Numbered from the stretch's first letter, positions 49,470-58,579 are shown. The stretch: DNA of 64,000 bases from Rhizobiales bacterium 2SD (GCA_005502805.1 SCMY01000001.1:1-64000), one strand, 5' to 3'. A program made the numbers and translations. The notes: generated from the letters alone by a model not told the origin.

Positions 49470-49718
49470 TCAGCCCGTCGTGCAGCGCAGTTGGCCGCCA
49501 ATGTTCTGGATGTAGACCCGGCCGCTGCAGCTCGCGAACCGCACGGTCGAGCGAACCCAGCGCCCGCCATGGTCGCGGCAGCTGGCGCTCAGACTGTCGC
49601 GGCCCTCGCGGATGTTGCGGCAGCTGCGGTCATAATTTCCCGGCGGGATGGCGAAGGCGGTTCCCGCATGGAGCCCCGCCATGAACGCGGCTGCCGCAAT
49701 GATCGGCTTCACTCCCAT
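49470..49718 (-). CDS. Secreted CVNH-like (cyanovirin-fold) small protein
   Basis: An 82-residue protein with a signal peptide (residues 1-23) and a mature domain of 59 residues with four cysteines: NYDRSCRNIREGRDSL, then SCRDHGGRW and IGGQLRC. The pattern of SC-x-NI, W-x-S/T and I-x-N-x-x-G-x-L-x-C resembles CVNH domains, a fold with sugar-binding members. GAGGAGGACGAG before ATG 49718 sets the start. Role unknown; about half a standard CVNH domain pair. Confidence 0.6.
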   Translation of the reverse strand: MGVKPIIAAAAFMAGLHAGTAFAIPPGNYDRSCRNIREGRDSLSASCRDHGGRWVRSTVRFASCSGRVYIQNIGGQLRCTTG

Positions 49719-49906
49719 CTCGTCCTCCTCGCACAGCGGGCCGATGCCGGCCTTGCCCCTTGGTAGCCGGGACGAGAAGACCTTCGCGTCCTTCGAATCG
49801 AGGAGCCGGTGCGGCCCATCTGAAAAAATTCGCGACCCTGCATGTCCGGTTTCACCGCGCGCTTCCGTTTCCGTCGCTGAGACCATCAGCACCGGAGCAG
49901 AATTCC

Positions 49907-50512
49907 ATGTCGATCGCGCAGACCTACGCCAGCAGTGGCACTTCCCGCCCCACCTGCCGGATGCCGCAGCAGCAGCGGCCGGCCCCGGGGGCGGATGCGA
50001 TCTGCGTCTTCACCCTCGACGCCGAACTGCGCGTCGAGCGGATGAACGCGGCGGCGCTGGCGCTGACACGTGCCGGCGTGGTGTCCGCACTGCGCTTTGC
50101 GACCCGCGACCGCGAGCTGAACAACCGCCTGCAGCGCTGGGCCCGGCTCGCGACGCCGGAGACGGAGCTGCGTCTGTCCTATCGCGACGGCCGCAGCAGC
50201 TTCGCACTCGCCATCTCGCTGGCGCAGGATTGCAGCGATGCGGCCGAACCCGCCCGCTTCGTCGTGGTGATGCAGGAGCAGGCCGGCGCGATCGACCGCA
50301 AGCTCGCCGACGTCGCCCGCGATCACGGCCTGACCGGCGCCGAAACCCGCGTCGCCGAGCGCCTCCTTCTGGGCGAGAACACGATCCAGGCGGCACGCAA
50401 GCTCGGCGTGGCTCCGACGACGGTGCGCACGCATCTGCAGCGCATCCTCGCCAAGACCGATACGCACCGGCAAAGCGAATTCGCCTGCCTGGTCGCGCGC
50501 TACGGCCATTGA
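49907..50512 (+). CDS. LuxR-type transcriptional regulator
   Basis: A 201-residue protein with an N-terminal segment of about 125 residues lacking a receiver signature and a C-terminal LuxR helix-turn-helix (LTGAETRVAERLLLGENT, then GVAPTTVRTHLQRILAKT, residues about 139-185). The N-part may be a PAS-like sensor (ICVFTLDAELRVERMNAAA). GGAG precedes ATG 49907. It is convergent with the acetoin-type E2 gene (7-base gap). Target unknown. Confidence 0.78.
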   Translation: MSIAQTYASSGTSRPTCRMPQQQRPAPGADAICVFTLDAELRVERMNAAALALTRAGVVSALRFATRDRELNNRLQRWARLATPETELRLSYRDGRSSFALAISLAQDCSDAAEPARFVVVMQEQAGAIDRKLADVARDHGLTGAETRVAERLLLGENTIQAARKLGVAPTTVRTHLQRILAKTDTHRQSEFACLVARYGH

Positions 50513-50519
50513 GCGCGCG

Positions 50520-51788
50520 TCAGCTCGCCTTTGCGCTCCGCACGTTCTGTATGATCAGCTGCGCCACGAGAGCCGGAGTTTCGAGATAGGGCATGTGCCC
50601 GACGCCGCCGAGCCGGTGGCATGCGGCATGGCCGGGCAAATCGTCCTGATGCCTTTGCGGGATGATGCGGTCGCCCTTGCCCCAGATCACCTTGAGCGGC
50701 CCAGCGAAGCGGTCGAGATCGGCCGCGATCCTGATCGCCTGCGTCCCGTCCGGAAACAGCCTTTGCGCGATCGTGACCTGCGCCGCGCCGACGCCGAAGC
50801 GCTCACGCTCGCGCAGCACCGCCTTCGCATAGCCGCGCGGCAGCCGGGCGGGATCGGCAGCGAGACGCTCCAGCCAGGGCATCAGGCTCTCCGCCGTCCG
50901 CGCCGAGAGGAAGCCGGCGAGGAAGCCGCCATCGATCTCGGGCCCCAGCCCCGCCGGCGCGATCAGCGTCAGCGAGCGCACCCGCACCGACTGGTTCCCC
51001 GCCAGCACCGCTGCGACGGCCCCACCGAGCGAATGCCCGACGAGATCGCATTCGCGCGCACCACTGTCCTCGATCTGGCCGAGCACGGCTTCGGCGAGCG
51101 CCTCCAACGACGGCGATGCCAGCGCGGGCTCGCGGCCATGGCCGGGCAGCTCCGGCGTCAGCACCGGCCGGCCGTCGAGATGCGGCCGCACCATGTTCCA
51201 GGCCGCGGCATTGGCGCCGAAGCCGTGCAACAGCACCAGCGGAGCGGCCGAACCGGTTCCGGCCACTCCGGGAGATGGCACGGCCACGATCGGAGCAATC
51301 GCCGGCGCGACTTCTGCCCGCTCCCGCAAAACCCGCTCGATATCGCGGCTCTTGATCCGCCCGCCCGGCCCGGTGCCGGCGATGCCCGAGGGATCAAGAC
51401 CTGCCTGACGCGCCAATCGCCGAGCCAGCGGCGAGATGCCGACGCGCCGGCCGGCCGTCTCGGCCTTGGCCAGTGCGTTCGGAACGGCTGCCTCGGGTTC
51501 CGCGACAGCCGGCTGCGGCTCGACGGGGGTCACCTCATCCGCATCGAGACCGTCGGCGACGCGCCCGAGCACGGCGCCGATGCCGACCTCCGCCCCCTCG
51601 GGCGCGAGGATCGCAGCGAGGACGCCGTCGCGCCCGGCCTCGATCTCGGTCGCGGCCTTGGCGGTCTCGACCACGACGACGACGTCGCCGGCCCTGACGG
51701 GGTCGCCGACCTCCACCGCCCAGGAGACGACGGTCGCGCTCTCCATGTATTCGCCGGCCCCGCCGGCGAGCGTGATCTCATGGCTCAT
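50520..51788 (-). CDS. acoC: Acetoin-dehydrogenase-type E2 (lipoyl domain + alpha/beta hydrolase)
   Basis: A 422-residue AcoC-like protein: lipoyl domain at residues 1-80 with ETAKA lipoyl lysine (about K44), a peripheral-subunit-binding domain (ISPLARRLARQAGLDPSGI, about 118-136), and an alpha/beta hydrolase domain from about 180 with GHSLGG nucleophile elbow and GVGHMPYLE. In acetoin dehydrogenases this subunit moves the acyl group to CoA. Last of a three-gene operon. Confidence 0.88.
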   Translation of the reverse strand: MSHEITLAGGAGEYMESATVVSWAVEVGDPVRAGDVVVVVETAKAATEIEAGRDGVLAAILAPEGAEVGIGAVLGRVADGLDADEVTPVEPQPAVAEPEAAVPNALAKAETAGRRVGISPLARRLARQAGLDPSGIAGTGPGGRIKSRDIERVLRERAEVAPAIAPIVAVPSPGVAGTGSAAPLVLLHGFGANAAAWNMVRPHLDGRPVLTPELPGHGREPALASPSLEALAEAVLGQIEDSGARECDLVGHSLGGAVAAVLAGNQSVRVRSLTLIAPAGLGPEIDGGFLAGFLSARTAESLMPWLERLAADPARLPRGYAKAVLRERERFGVGAAQVTIAQRLFPDGTQAIRIAADLDRFAGPLKVIWGKGDRIIPQRHQDDLPGHAACHRLGGVGHMPYLETPALVAQLIIQNVRSAKAS

Positions 51789-51799
51789 GCCGCGCTCCC

Positions 51800-52774
51800 T
51801 CAGGCCAGGGCCCGGCGCGCCGCCGCCGCGATCTTGTTGGCATCGGGCAGGACGGTGCTTTCCAGCGGCTCGCTATAGGGGATCGGGATGTCATGGGTCG
51901 CGACCCGCTCGACCGGCGCGTCGAGATCGTCGAAGCAGCTTTCCATGATCGTGGCGCTGAGCTCGGCGGCATAGCCGCAGAAGCACCAGCCCTCGTTGAC
52001 CACCACGGCATGATGCGTCCGGGCGATCGAGGCCTTGATCGTCTCACGATCGAGCGGGCGCAGCGTGCGCAGGTCGATCACCTCGGCGGAGATGCCTTCC
52101 TTGGCCAGCTCGTCGGCCGCCTTCAGCGCGTCGACCACCATCTTCGAGGAGGCGATGATCGAGACGTCGCTGCCGACACGGGCGATGCGGGCCTTACCGA
52201 TCTCGACGAGATGGTCGCCATCCGGCACCTCGTCGCGCGTGTTGTAGAGCAGCTTGTGCTCCAGGAAGATCACCGGGTGGTCGTCGCGGATCGCCGCCTT
52301 GAGCAGGCCCTTGGCATCGGCCGCCGTCGCCGGCGCGACCACCTTGAGGCCGGGGATATGGGCGACAAGCGCATCGAGGCTCTTGGAATGCTGCGCGCCG
52401 GCGCCGGCCCCGCCGCCACCCTGCGTGCGCAGCACGAAGGGCATCGTGACCTGGCCGTTCCAGATATAGTTGTAGATCGAGGCCTGGTTCATCAGCGCAT
52501 CGACGCTGAGCGGCAGGAAGTCGGCATACATGATCTCCAGCACCGGGCGGGTGCCGGACATCGCTGCAGTCACCGCCATCGCGGTCAGGGTCTGCTCGGA
52601 GATCGGCGTGTCGCGCACGCGCTCCGGCCCGAACTCCGCCATCAGGTCCTTGGAGACCTTGAACACGCCGCCATAGACAGCGATGTCCTCGCCCATCAGC
52701 CAGACGGACGGGTCGCGCTGCATCTCCTCGCGCAGCGCCGACCGCAGCGCCTCGGCATAACGCATCATCGCCAT
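51800..52774 (-). CDS. acoB: Acetoin/2-oxoacid dehydrogenase E1 beta subunit
   Basis: A 324-residue transketolase-like beta subunit starting with RYAEALRSALREEM and containing GEDIAVYGGVFKV, TPISEQTLTAMA and the C-terminal THDIPIPYSEPLE. With the alpha subunit it forms the ThDP-dependent E1. The gene begins 2 bases after the alpha gene and is followed by the AcoC-like E2, an order typical of acetoin dehydrogenases, although a branched-chain or other 2-oxoacid substrate remains possible. Confidence 0.9.
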   Translation of the reverse strand: MAMMRYAEALRSALREEMQRDPSVWLMGEDIAVYGGVFKVSKDLMAEFGPERVRDTPISEQTLTAMAVTAAMSGTRPVLEIMYADFLPLSVDALMNQASIYNYIWNGQVTMPFVLRTQGGGGAGAGAQHSKSLDALVAHIPGLKVVAPATAADAKGLLKAAIRDDHPVIFLEHKLLYNTRDEVPDGDHLVEIGKARIARVGSDVSIIASSKMVVDALKAADELAKEGISAEVIDLRTLRPLDRETIKASIARTHHAVVVNEGWCFCGYAAELSATIMESCFDDLDAPVERVATHDIPIPYSEPLESTVLPDANKIAAAARRALA

Positions 52775-52776
52775 GG

Positions 52777-53763
52777 TCAGGCTCCCGCAACGGTGTAGGG
52801 CGCGCTCGGCGCATGTTCGGCGAAGACGGGCAGTGGATCGCCCAGCGCCTGCTCGACCGCGGCATCGACCTCGGCGCGCGCCGCCGCCATGACCGCGTCG
52901 AGCCGCTCGGCCGGAACGGCATCGGCCAGCATGGCGCGGGCGAGCACGATCGGGTCGCGCTCGCGCCAGGTGGCGAGGTCCTCGTCCTTCTGGTAGCCGC
53001 CGACATCGCTCGTCGAGAAGCCGACCATGCGATAGGTCTTGGCCTCGATCAGCGAGGGCCCCTCGCCACGCCTGGCACGCTCGACCGCGGCGCCGACCGC
53101 ACGGTGGACCGCGATCACGTCATTGCCGTCGACGATCTCGCTGGGCATGCCATAGCCCGCCGCCCGGACCGACAGGTCCGGCACCGAGGACTGCGTCGAA
53201 TGATGCGCGGTCAGCCCGTACTGGTTGTGCTCCAGCACGAAGATGACGGGCAATTTCCACAGCGCCGCGATGTTCATCGATTCGTGGCAGATGCCGGTCT
53301 GCGCCGCGCCGTCGCCGAAGATGCACATGGCGACGCGCTGGCCGCCATCGGCCCGGTTCTTCATCTGCAGCGAGACGGCGAAACCCGTCGCCGCCGGAAT
53401 GCCGCCGCCGACGATGGCGTTGCCGCCGAGCAGGCCCTTCTTCACATCGGCGATCAGCATGTGCCCCGCCCGGCCGGCGCAGGCGCCGGTGGCGCGGCCG
53501 AGTATCTCGGCGACGATCGGATGCAGGCCGACGCCCTTGCCGACATAATGCGCGTGGCCGCGATGCGTGCTGGTGAGCAGGTCCTCGTCGTCCAGCATCG
53601 CGGTCGCGCCGATGCCAACCGCTTCCTGGCCGTCGCAGCGATGGATCGGCCCGCGCGTCTTGCCGGCCTTGTGCAGTTCGCCGAGCCGCTCCTCGAGATG
53701 GCGCACCGCCACCATGCGCCCGAGCATGTCGAGCTGCTCGTCCACCGTCGGTGAGTTCTTCAT
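52777..53763 (-). CDS. acoA: Acetoin/2-oxoacid dehydrogenase E1 alpha subunit
   Basis: A 328-residue ThDP-binding alpha subunit. The ThDP motif runs from FGDGAAQTGICHESMN to LEHNQYGLTA near residues 149-185; HRGHAHYVGKG lies at about 67-77. It starts the three-gene operon on the minus strand. No dihydrolipoamide dehydrogenase gene is attached, so LpdA at 15807 or another E3 must complete the complex. Confidence 0.9.
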   Translation of the reverse strand: MKNSPTVDEQLDMLGRMVAVRHLEERLGELHKAGKTRGPIHRCDGQEAVGIGATAMLDDEDLLTSTHRGHAHYVGKGVGLHPIVAEILGRATGACAGRAGHMLIADVKKGLLGGNAIVGGGIPAATGFAVSLQMKNRADGGQRVAMCIFGDGAAQTGICHESMNIAALWKLPVIFVLEHNQYGLTAHHSTQSSVPDLSVRAAGYGMPSEIVDGNDVIAVHRAVGAAVERARRGEGPSLIEAKTYRMVGFSTSDVGGYQKDEDLATWRERDPIVLARAMLADAVPAERLDAVMAAARAEVDAAVEQALGDPLPVFAEHAPSAPYTVAGA

Positions 53764-54012
53764 CGCCGCCGCTTTCTCTCCGCTCTTGGCGCCTCGCTCA
53801 CCCGGCTCTGGGCAGGCAGATCGAGACGCTCACAGCTTTCGCTGTGAGGGACCCTAGCGCAGTCCGCGGCGTGGCGCTATAAGTGTCTACACAAGATAAT
53901 GCAGTCTTGCAGCGAAGCGACAGGACCGGCCGCACGACGGCGAACGCACCCCCGGTCATAGGGTGCACCGGAAGAACGGCCGGCTTTCCGCCGGAACCAG
54001 AGGAGAAGGACG
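53764..54012. promoter_or_regulatory. Divergent promoter region between acoA-like and NIPSNAP genes, with hairpin
   Basis: This 249-base region must hold both promoters. CTCACAGC at 53829-53836 and GCTGTGAG at 53841-53848 form a perfect 8-bp dyad around TTTC. GTGTCTACAC at 53883-53892 has GTGT/ACAC arms, loosely like FadR-subfamily GntR operators (GT-N-AC core), so the GntR protein at 58712 is a candidate binder. Evidence is sequence shape only. Confidence 0.45.
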
Positions 54013-54336
54013 ATGATCTTCGACCACCGCGTCTACACAGCCCGGCCGAACCGCCTGAACGACTTCCTGAAGCTCTATGAAGACGTCGGCCTGCCGATGC
54101 AGCGGCAGTATCTCGGCGAGCCCTTCGGCTTCTTCCAGACCCATATCGGCGAGCTCAGCCGCGTCGTGCATCTCTGGCAGTATGACAGCCTTGCCGACCG
54201 CGAGGCGCGCCGCGACGCGATGGAGGCCGATCCCGCCTGGCAGGCCTATCGCCGGCAGGTGGTCGAGGCCGACCCGCTGCTCGACATGCGCAACCAGATC
54301 CTCAAGCCCGTCTCCTTCTTCAGGCCCAAGCCCTGA
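54013..54336 (+). CDS. NIPSNAP family protein
   Basis: A 107-residue protein with the ferredoxin-like NIPSNAP layout: MIFDHRVYTARPNRLNDFLK at the start, LSRVVHLWQYDSLADREARR in the middle, and MRNQILKP-like end. Proteins of this family are found in catabolic clusters without a settled function. AGGAGAAGG precedes the ATG. It is the first of five plus-strand catabolic genes divergent from the acetoin-type operon. Confidence 0.85.
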   Translation: MIFDHRVYTARPNRLNDFLKLYEDVGLPMQRQYLGEPFGFFQTHIGELSRVVHLWQYDSLADREARRDAMEADPAWQAYRRQVVEADPLLDMRNQILKPVSFFRPKP

Positions 54337-54383
54337 GACGAAAAAAGCTGAACCGAGACGATCCCGCGCCGGACATCCAGCCC

Positions 54384-55265
54384 ATGAAACTCGACCTGAT
54401 CGTCGGCGACGACAGCTGGCGGATCGCCTGCGACACGGCGCGGGCACCCCGCACGCTGTCCGCACTCGCCGCGACCTTGCCTGCCGCACTCCAGCTCCAC
54501 ACCCCGAAGATCGCCGGCCAGCATATCTACTGGCATGCACCCTTCGTCGAGGATGCTGAGGGCGGCGTCGACGTGATGGAGGCGCAGCCCGGCGCTTTCC
54601 TGTACTGGCCGGCGCGGCAGTTCCTCGAGCTGATCTTCGCGCCGCTCCAGGCCGAGACGGCAGAGGTCACGCTGCTCGGCCAGATCGAGGGCGGTCTGCC
54701 GGAACTCCAGGCGCTGGGCCTTCGCCTGCGCGAGCAACACGGGCGCAGGCTCTTCGCCGGCAATCTGCTGCCGGTCGAAGGCGTGCAGGTCCCGGAAGCG
54801 CAGCCATCGCAGGTTCCGGCCGAGCTCCTCGCTATCAGGCAAAAACTCTGGAGCGACTCGCCCGCCGATATCGAGGCGCTGCTGGCCTCGCGCGCGACCA
54901 TGCATCCTGCCGGCCCGCTCTTCCTGGCGGAATCGGAGGCGCGCATCCTGCACGAACTGCTCTGGTGGGTGCGCGGCGGCCTTGCGACGGAAAAACCGCG
55001 CATCTCCCGCCGCATCGCCGCCGTCGCCTGCAACAAGGCGGCGACCCGGCTACGCGATTTCTGCCATCTCGGCGAAAGCGCAGCGGCGATCTTCGCGCTG
55101 GAGGCCGCTTTCAGGCGCGACGACATCCCGCTCGCGGCTCTGGTCGACGAGGCCATCGTTTGCGCCGGCCGGCTGGCGGCCTGGCTCGACCTTCGCATCC
55201 CGTGGTCGGCGGTCAACGCCGCCACCCGCTCCGCCCTCGACGAGGCCCAAGGGACGCACCCATGA
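54384..55265 (+). CDS. Unknown protein with cyclophilin-like (DUF3830-type) N-terminal part
   Basis: A 293-residue protein. Residues about 1-125 resemble the small cyclophilin-like DUF3830 proteins of catabolic clusters (early SWRIACDTARAPRTLSAL, then HIYWHAPF and PGAFLYWP, ending LLGQIEG). Residues 150-293 are mostly helical and match nothing I know. No secretion signal. Its stop overlaps the next gene by ATGA, so it is coupled to the hydrolase. Function unknown. Confidence 0.5.
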   Translation: MKLDLIVGDDSWRIACDTARAPRTLSALAATLPAALQLHTPKIAGQHIYWHAPFVEDAEGGVDVMEAQPGAFLYWPARQFLELIFAPLQAETAEVTLLGQIEGGLPELQALGLRLREQHGRRLFAGNLLPVEGVQVPEAQPSQVPAELLAIRQKLWSDSPADIEALLASRATMHPAGPLFLAESEARILHELLWWVRGGLATEKPRISRRIAAVACNKAATRLRDFCHLGESAAAIFALEAAFRRDDIPLAALVDEAIVCAGRLAAWLDLRIPWSAVNAATRSALDEAQGTHP

Positions 55266-56092
55266 AAACCGGCCTCGCTTCCCTCGCCGATGGCGGAAGC
55301 CTCGCCTACACGCTGCGCGGCGACAGCCCGCCGCTGGTGCTGATCTCAGGCCTGGGCGGCCTCGCCTCGTTCTGGAACGCCTTCGCCGAAATCTGCGCGC
55401 CCTATTTCCAGGTCGTCACCTATGACCATCGCGGCGTCGGCGGTTCCTCGGCCCTCGAAGGTCCGACCAGCATCGCCGCCATGCGCGACGACCTGACCGG
55501 CCTGCTCGACCATCTCGGCATCGCCAGCGCCACCATCCTCGGCCACTCCACCGGCGGCGCCATCGCGCAGAACCTCGCGCTCGTCCAGCCGGAGCGGGTC
55601 ACGCGGCTGGTGCTGTCGGCGACCTTCGCCCGCCCTTGCGCCTATATGCGCCGGCTCTTCACCGGGCGGATCGAACTGCTCGACCGGCTCGGCATCGACG
55701 CCTATCGCCGTCATGCGGTGACGCTGCTCAACGCGCCCTATTGGCTCGACGCCAACGACGCCATCGTCGAGGCGGAGTTGCAGGCGGCAGCGGCCCGCTC
55801 GAAGCCGGCGGACGCCGCGGTGGTGCGCGAGCGCATGCTCGCCGTGCTCGGCCATGACGCGCAAGGCCGGCTGGCAGAGATCGCTTGCCCGGCCCGCGTC
55901 GTGGTCGCGGCCGACGATATCGTCACCCCCACCTATCTCTCGCAGCGCCTGGCCGACGGCATCCCGCAGGCGGACCTCGCAGTGCTGCCGCGCGGCGGTC
56001 ACTACGCCATGCGGGCCGAGCCAGAACTCTACCGCGACGCGGTGCTGGACTTTTTGCGCGGCGGGCCTTCCGCCGCCGGGACGAGGACATGA
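55262..56092 (+). CDS. Alpha/beta hydrolase
   Basis: A 276-residue hydrolase with LISGLGGLASFW, YDHRGVGGSS, nucleophile elbow GHSTGG (S96), a late aspartate in AADDIVTP and histidine in GGHYA, a complete catalytic triad. Closest in style to RutD/3-oxoadipate enol-lactonase enzymes. In this cluster it could hydrolyse a lactone, ester or 1,3-diketone intermediate. Coupled to both neighbours by 4-base overlaps. Confidence 0.85.
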   Translation: MKTGLASLADGGSLAYTLRGDSPPLVLISGLGGLASFWNAFAEICAPYFQVVTYDHRGVGGSSALEGPTSIAAMRDDLTGLLDHLGIASATILGHSTGGAIAQNLALVQPERVTRLVLSATFARPCAYMRRLFTGRIELLDRLGIDAYRRHAVTLLNAPYWLDANDAIVEAELQAAAARSKPADAAVVRERMLAVLGHDAQGRLAEIACPARVVVAADDIVTPTYLSQRLADGIPQADLAVLPRGGHYAMRAEPELYRDAVLDFLRGGPSAAGTRT

Positions 56093-57030
56093 TCATGGAT
56101 GTGAACGCGATGCGCGGGCCGATCGGCGTGGTCGGGCTCGGCACCATCGGCCAGCGCTGGGCCGCGACCTTCGCCCATCACGGCTACGAGGTTTCCTGCT
56201 ACGATCCCGATCCGGCGCGCTGGCAGTCTTTCCAGGCGCTGCATCCGGCGCTGATCGACGATCTCGAACGCCTGGCGCCGGCCCGCACCGCGCGCGGCCC
56301 GGTCCGCTTCTCCAGCGATCTCGGCAAGGCGCTCACCGGCGTCGCCTTCGTCCAGGAATCGGGGCCCGAACGGCTCGACCTCAAGCAGGAGCTGCTCGCG
56401 GCGATCGAGCGCCATATCGGCGACGACGTCGTCATCGCCTCCTCCTCCTCGGCATTGCTGGTCTCGGAGATGCAGGCGAACTGCGCCCGGCCGCAGCGTA
56501 TCGTGCTCGCCCACCCCTTCAATCCGGTCCATCTGATGCCGCTGGTCGAGATCGTCGGCGGCCGCAACACCGCGCCGGAAGTGATCGAGCAGACCCGCAC
56601 CTTCTACGAGGCGCTCGGCAAGAAGCCGGCCGTGCTGCGCAAGGAGGTCACCGGGCATCTGGCGCTGCGCCTGATGGGCGCGATGTGGCGCGAGGCGATC
56701 GCGCTGGTCGAGAGCGGCGTCGCCAGCGCCGAGGATGTCGACCGCGCCTTCTGCTACGGCCCCGGCCCGAAATGGACGCTGCAGGGCTCGTTCATCTCGA
56801 ACCATCTCAACGCCGAGGGCATCGAGGCCTTCCTGACCAAATACGGCAAGACCTACCAGGACATCTGGGACGATCTCGGCGATGCCAGGCTGGAGCCGGC
56901 GACGATCGCGCGCGTCTCGCAGGAAGTGCGCGCCGCGATCGGCGATCGCAGTGATGCTGACCTACGCGACCAGCGCGATGCCGGCCTGGTCGATCTGCTG
57001 CGCGTGATGACGCAACGCGCCGCCCTCTGA
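56089..57030 (+). CDS. 3-hydroxyacyl-CoA/L-carnitine dehydrogenase-family enzyme
   Basis: A 313-residue protein with NAD site GLGTIGQRWAATFAHHGYEV at residues about 14-33, QESGPERLDLKQ, SSSSALLVSEMQ and AHPFNPVHLMPLVEIVGG, the family's catalytic histidine region. The single-domain length and sequence lean to the L-carnitine dehydrogenase/hydroxybutyryl-CoA dehydrogenase side. It oxidises a 3-hydroxy acid or its CoA ester to the 3-keto form. GACGAGG supports ATG 56089; ATG 56095 is also possible. Confidence 0.84.
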   Translation: MIMDVNAMRGPIGVVGLGTIGQRWAATFAHHGYEVSCYDPDPARWQSFQALHPALIDDLERLAPARTARGPVRFSSDLGKALTGVAFVQESGPERLDLKQELLAAIERHIGDDVVIASSSSALLVSEMQANCARPQRIVLAHPFNPVHLMPLVEIVGGRNTAPEVIEQTRTFYEALGKKPAVLRKEVTGHLALRLMGAMWREAIALVESGVASAEDVDRAFCYGPGPKWTLQGSFISNHLNAEGIEAFLTKYGKTYQDIWDDLGDARLEPATIARVSQEVRAAIGDRSDADLRDQRDAGLVDLLRVMTQRAAL

Positions 57031-57052
57031 CGACAGCAACGGGAGCATCCGC

Positions 57053-57805
57053 ATGGCCACGCCCCTTCCCTATCGCACCGCCCTCGTCACCGGCGCCTCC
57101 CGCGGCATCGGCGCCGCGATCTGCGCCCGTCTGACCGGGCTCGGCCTCACCGTCTATGGTGTCGCCCGCAGTCGCGAGGCGCTGGCCGGCGTCGTCGACG
57201 AATACGGCGCCGTCCCTGTCGTCGCCGATGTCCGCGACACCGACGCGATCGTCGCTGGGCTCGGCGGCGCCGAGATCGACGTGCTCGTCAACAATGCCGG
57301 CATGGTCGCGACGGTGAAGCCGCTCTACGAACAGAGCGCGGAGGAGATCGCCGAGACGATCGCGGTCAACCTGACTGCGCCGATGCTGCTGATGCGGGCG
57401 CTGCTGTCAGGCATGGTCGCGCGCCGGCGCGGCCATGTCATCAACATCACCACGACCGCGGCGCGCGGCGTGCTCGCCGGAACCTCGGCCTATGGCGGCG
57501 CCAAGGCCGGGCTCGCCCATGCCTGCCGCTCGCTGCGCTACGATCTCGCCGGCAGCAATGTCCGCATCACCGATCTGGCACCGGGGCGGGTCGAGACCGA
57601 GATCTATCTGCGCGCCTTCGGCGGCGACCGCGAGCGTCTCAACGAGACCATGTACGGCCATGTCCGCGCCTTGCAGCCACAGGACATCGCCGAGACCATC
57701 GCGGCAGTGCTCGCCTTGCCGCAGCATGTCGACGTCACCGAGATCGAGATCTCGCCGACCGACCAGGCGGTCGGCGGCCATGTCTTCAAATCTGTGGAGG
57801 GCTAG
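57053..57805 (+). CDS. Short-chain dehydrogenase/reductase (SDR)
   Basis: A 250-residue classical SDR: TGASRGIG at residues 13-20, NNAG, catalytic T/S in NITTTAARG and SAYGGAKAG (YxxxK). It oxidises an alcohol or reduces a ketone with NAD(P). The end VGGHVFKS is like serine 3-dehydrogenase/YdfG-type SDRs. It ends 6 bases from the convergent ProC-like gene. Substrate unknown; it may make the keto substrate for the acetoin-type E1. Confidence 0.88.
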   Translation: MATPLPYRTALVTGASRGIGAAICARLTGLGLTVYGVARSREALAGVVDEYGAVPVVADVRDTDAIVAGLGGAEIDVLVNNAGMVATVKPLYEQSAEEIAETIAVNLTAPMLLMRALLSGMVARRRGHVINITTTAARGVLAGTSAYGGAKAGLAHACRSLRYDLAGSNVRITDLAPGRVETEIYLRAFGGDRERLNETMYGHVRALQPQDIAETIAAVLALPQHVDVTEIEISPTDQAVGGHVFKSVEG

Positions 57806-57811
57806 AGCCGC

Positions 57812-58579
57812 TTAGGCGCGGCGGCTGCCCGTCAGCTTCTCCAGTACGGCATCGCTGGCGGCTATCCAGCTCGCCTCGACGTCACCGGCTTCGAGCACCT
57901 TCAGGCCGCATTCGGTGATGCCGCCCGGCGTCGCCAGGCTCGTGAGCAGCGCCTCGACTGGTTCCGGCCGCTCGGCGATCATCCGGCCGGCAGCGACGAA
58001 GGTCTCCGCTGCCAGCTGCCGCGCGGCCTCGGGCGCCAGACCATGGGCGAGCGACCAGTCGCGCCCGAGCCCGATCAGCACCTGGGCCCAGCCATAGATC
58101 GCAGCGCTGACCGTCGCGGTCTCGAATTGCGTCTCATCGGCAAGCGGGATGACCGCGCCGAACCGCGACAGCAGCGACCGCAGCGCCGGCAGGTCGGGAT
58201 AGACGGTGGTCGGGCTCGCGCCGATCGAAGCCGCCGTCAGCGGCATGATCCGCACCACCTCCGCGGGACCGGCTGCCGCGCGCAAATCCGCCAGGGGCAC
58301 GCCGGCGCAGGCCGAGACCAGGATCTGGCCCGGCTGCCAGTCCAGCCCCGTCACCGCTGCGACGGCATCGCCCGGCCGCGTCGCCAGCAACACGATGTCG
58401 GCGGCCGCTACGAGCGCGGCATTGTCGCTGGCGAGCGCGATGCCGTGACGTTCCGCCAGCTTCGGGCCGTGCCCGCGCGGCGACAGGATCATCTCACCCG
58501 CCGGCAAGCCACTGCGCAGGAGCCCGGTGATCATCTCTTCCGCGAGATGGCCGACGCCGAGGAAGCCGATTCGTGTCAT
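57812..58579 (-). CDS. ProC-like NAD(P)-dependent oxidoreductase
   Basis: A 255-residue protein with an N-terminal GFLGVGHLAEEMITGL Rossmann motif and a late SLATPGGITECGL, both typical of pyrroline-5-carboxylate reductase. The rest is divergent from housekeeping ProC, so the role may be reduction of another imine or beta-keto compound. Start at ATG 58579 (MTRIG); an ATG at 58600 is in frame. Divergent from the GntR gene across 132 bases. Confidence 0.78.
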   Translation of the reverse strand: MTRIGFLGVGHLAEEMITGLLRSGLPAGEMILSPRGHGPKLAERHGIALASDNAALVAAADIVLLATRPGDAVAAVTGLDWQPGQILVSACAGVPLADLRAAAGPAEVVRIMPLTAASIGASPTTVYPDLPALRSLLSRFGAVIPLADETQFETATVSAAIYGWAQVLIGLGRDWSLAHGLAPEAARQLAAETFVAAGRMIAERPEPVEALLTSLATPGGITECGLKVLEAGDVEASWIAASDAVLEKLTGSRRA

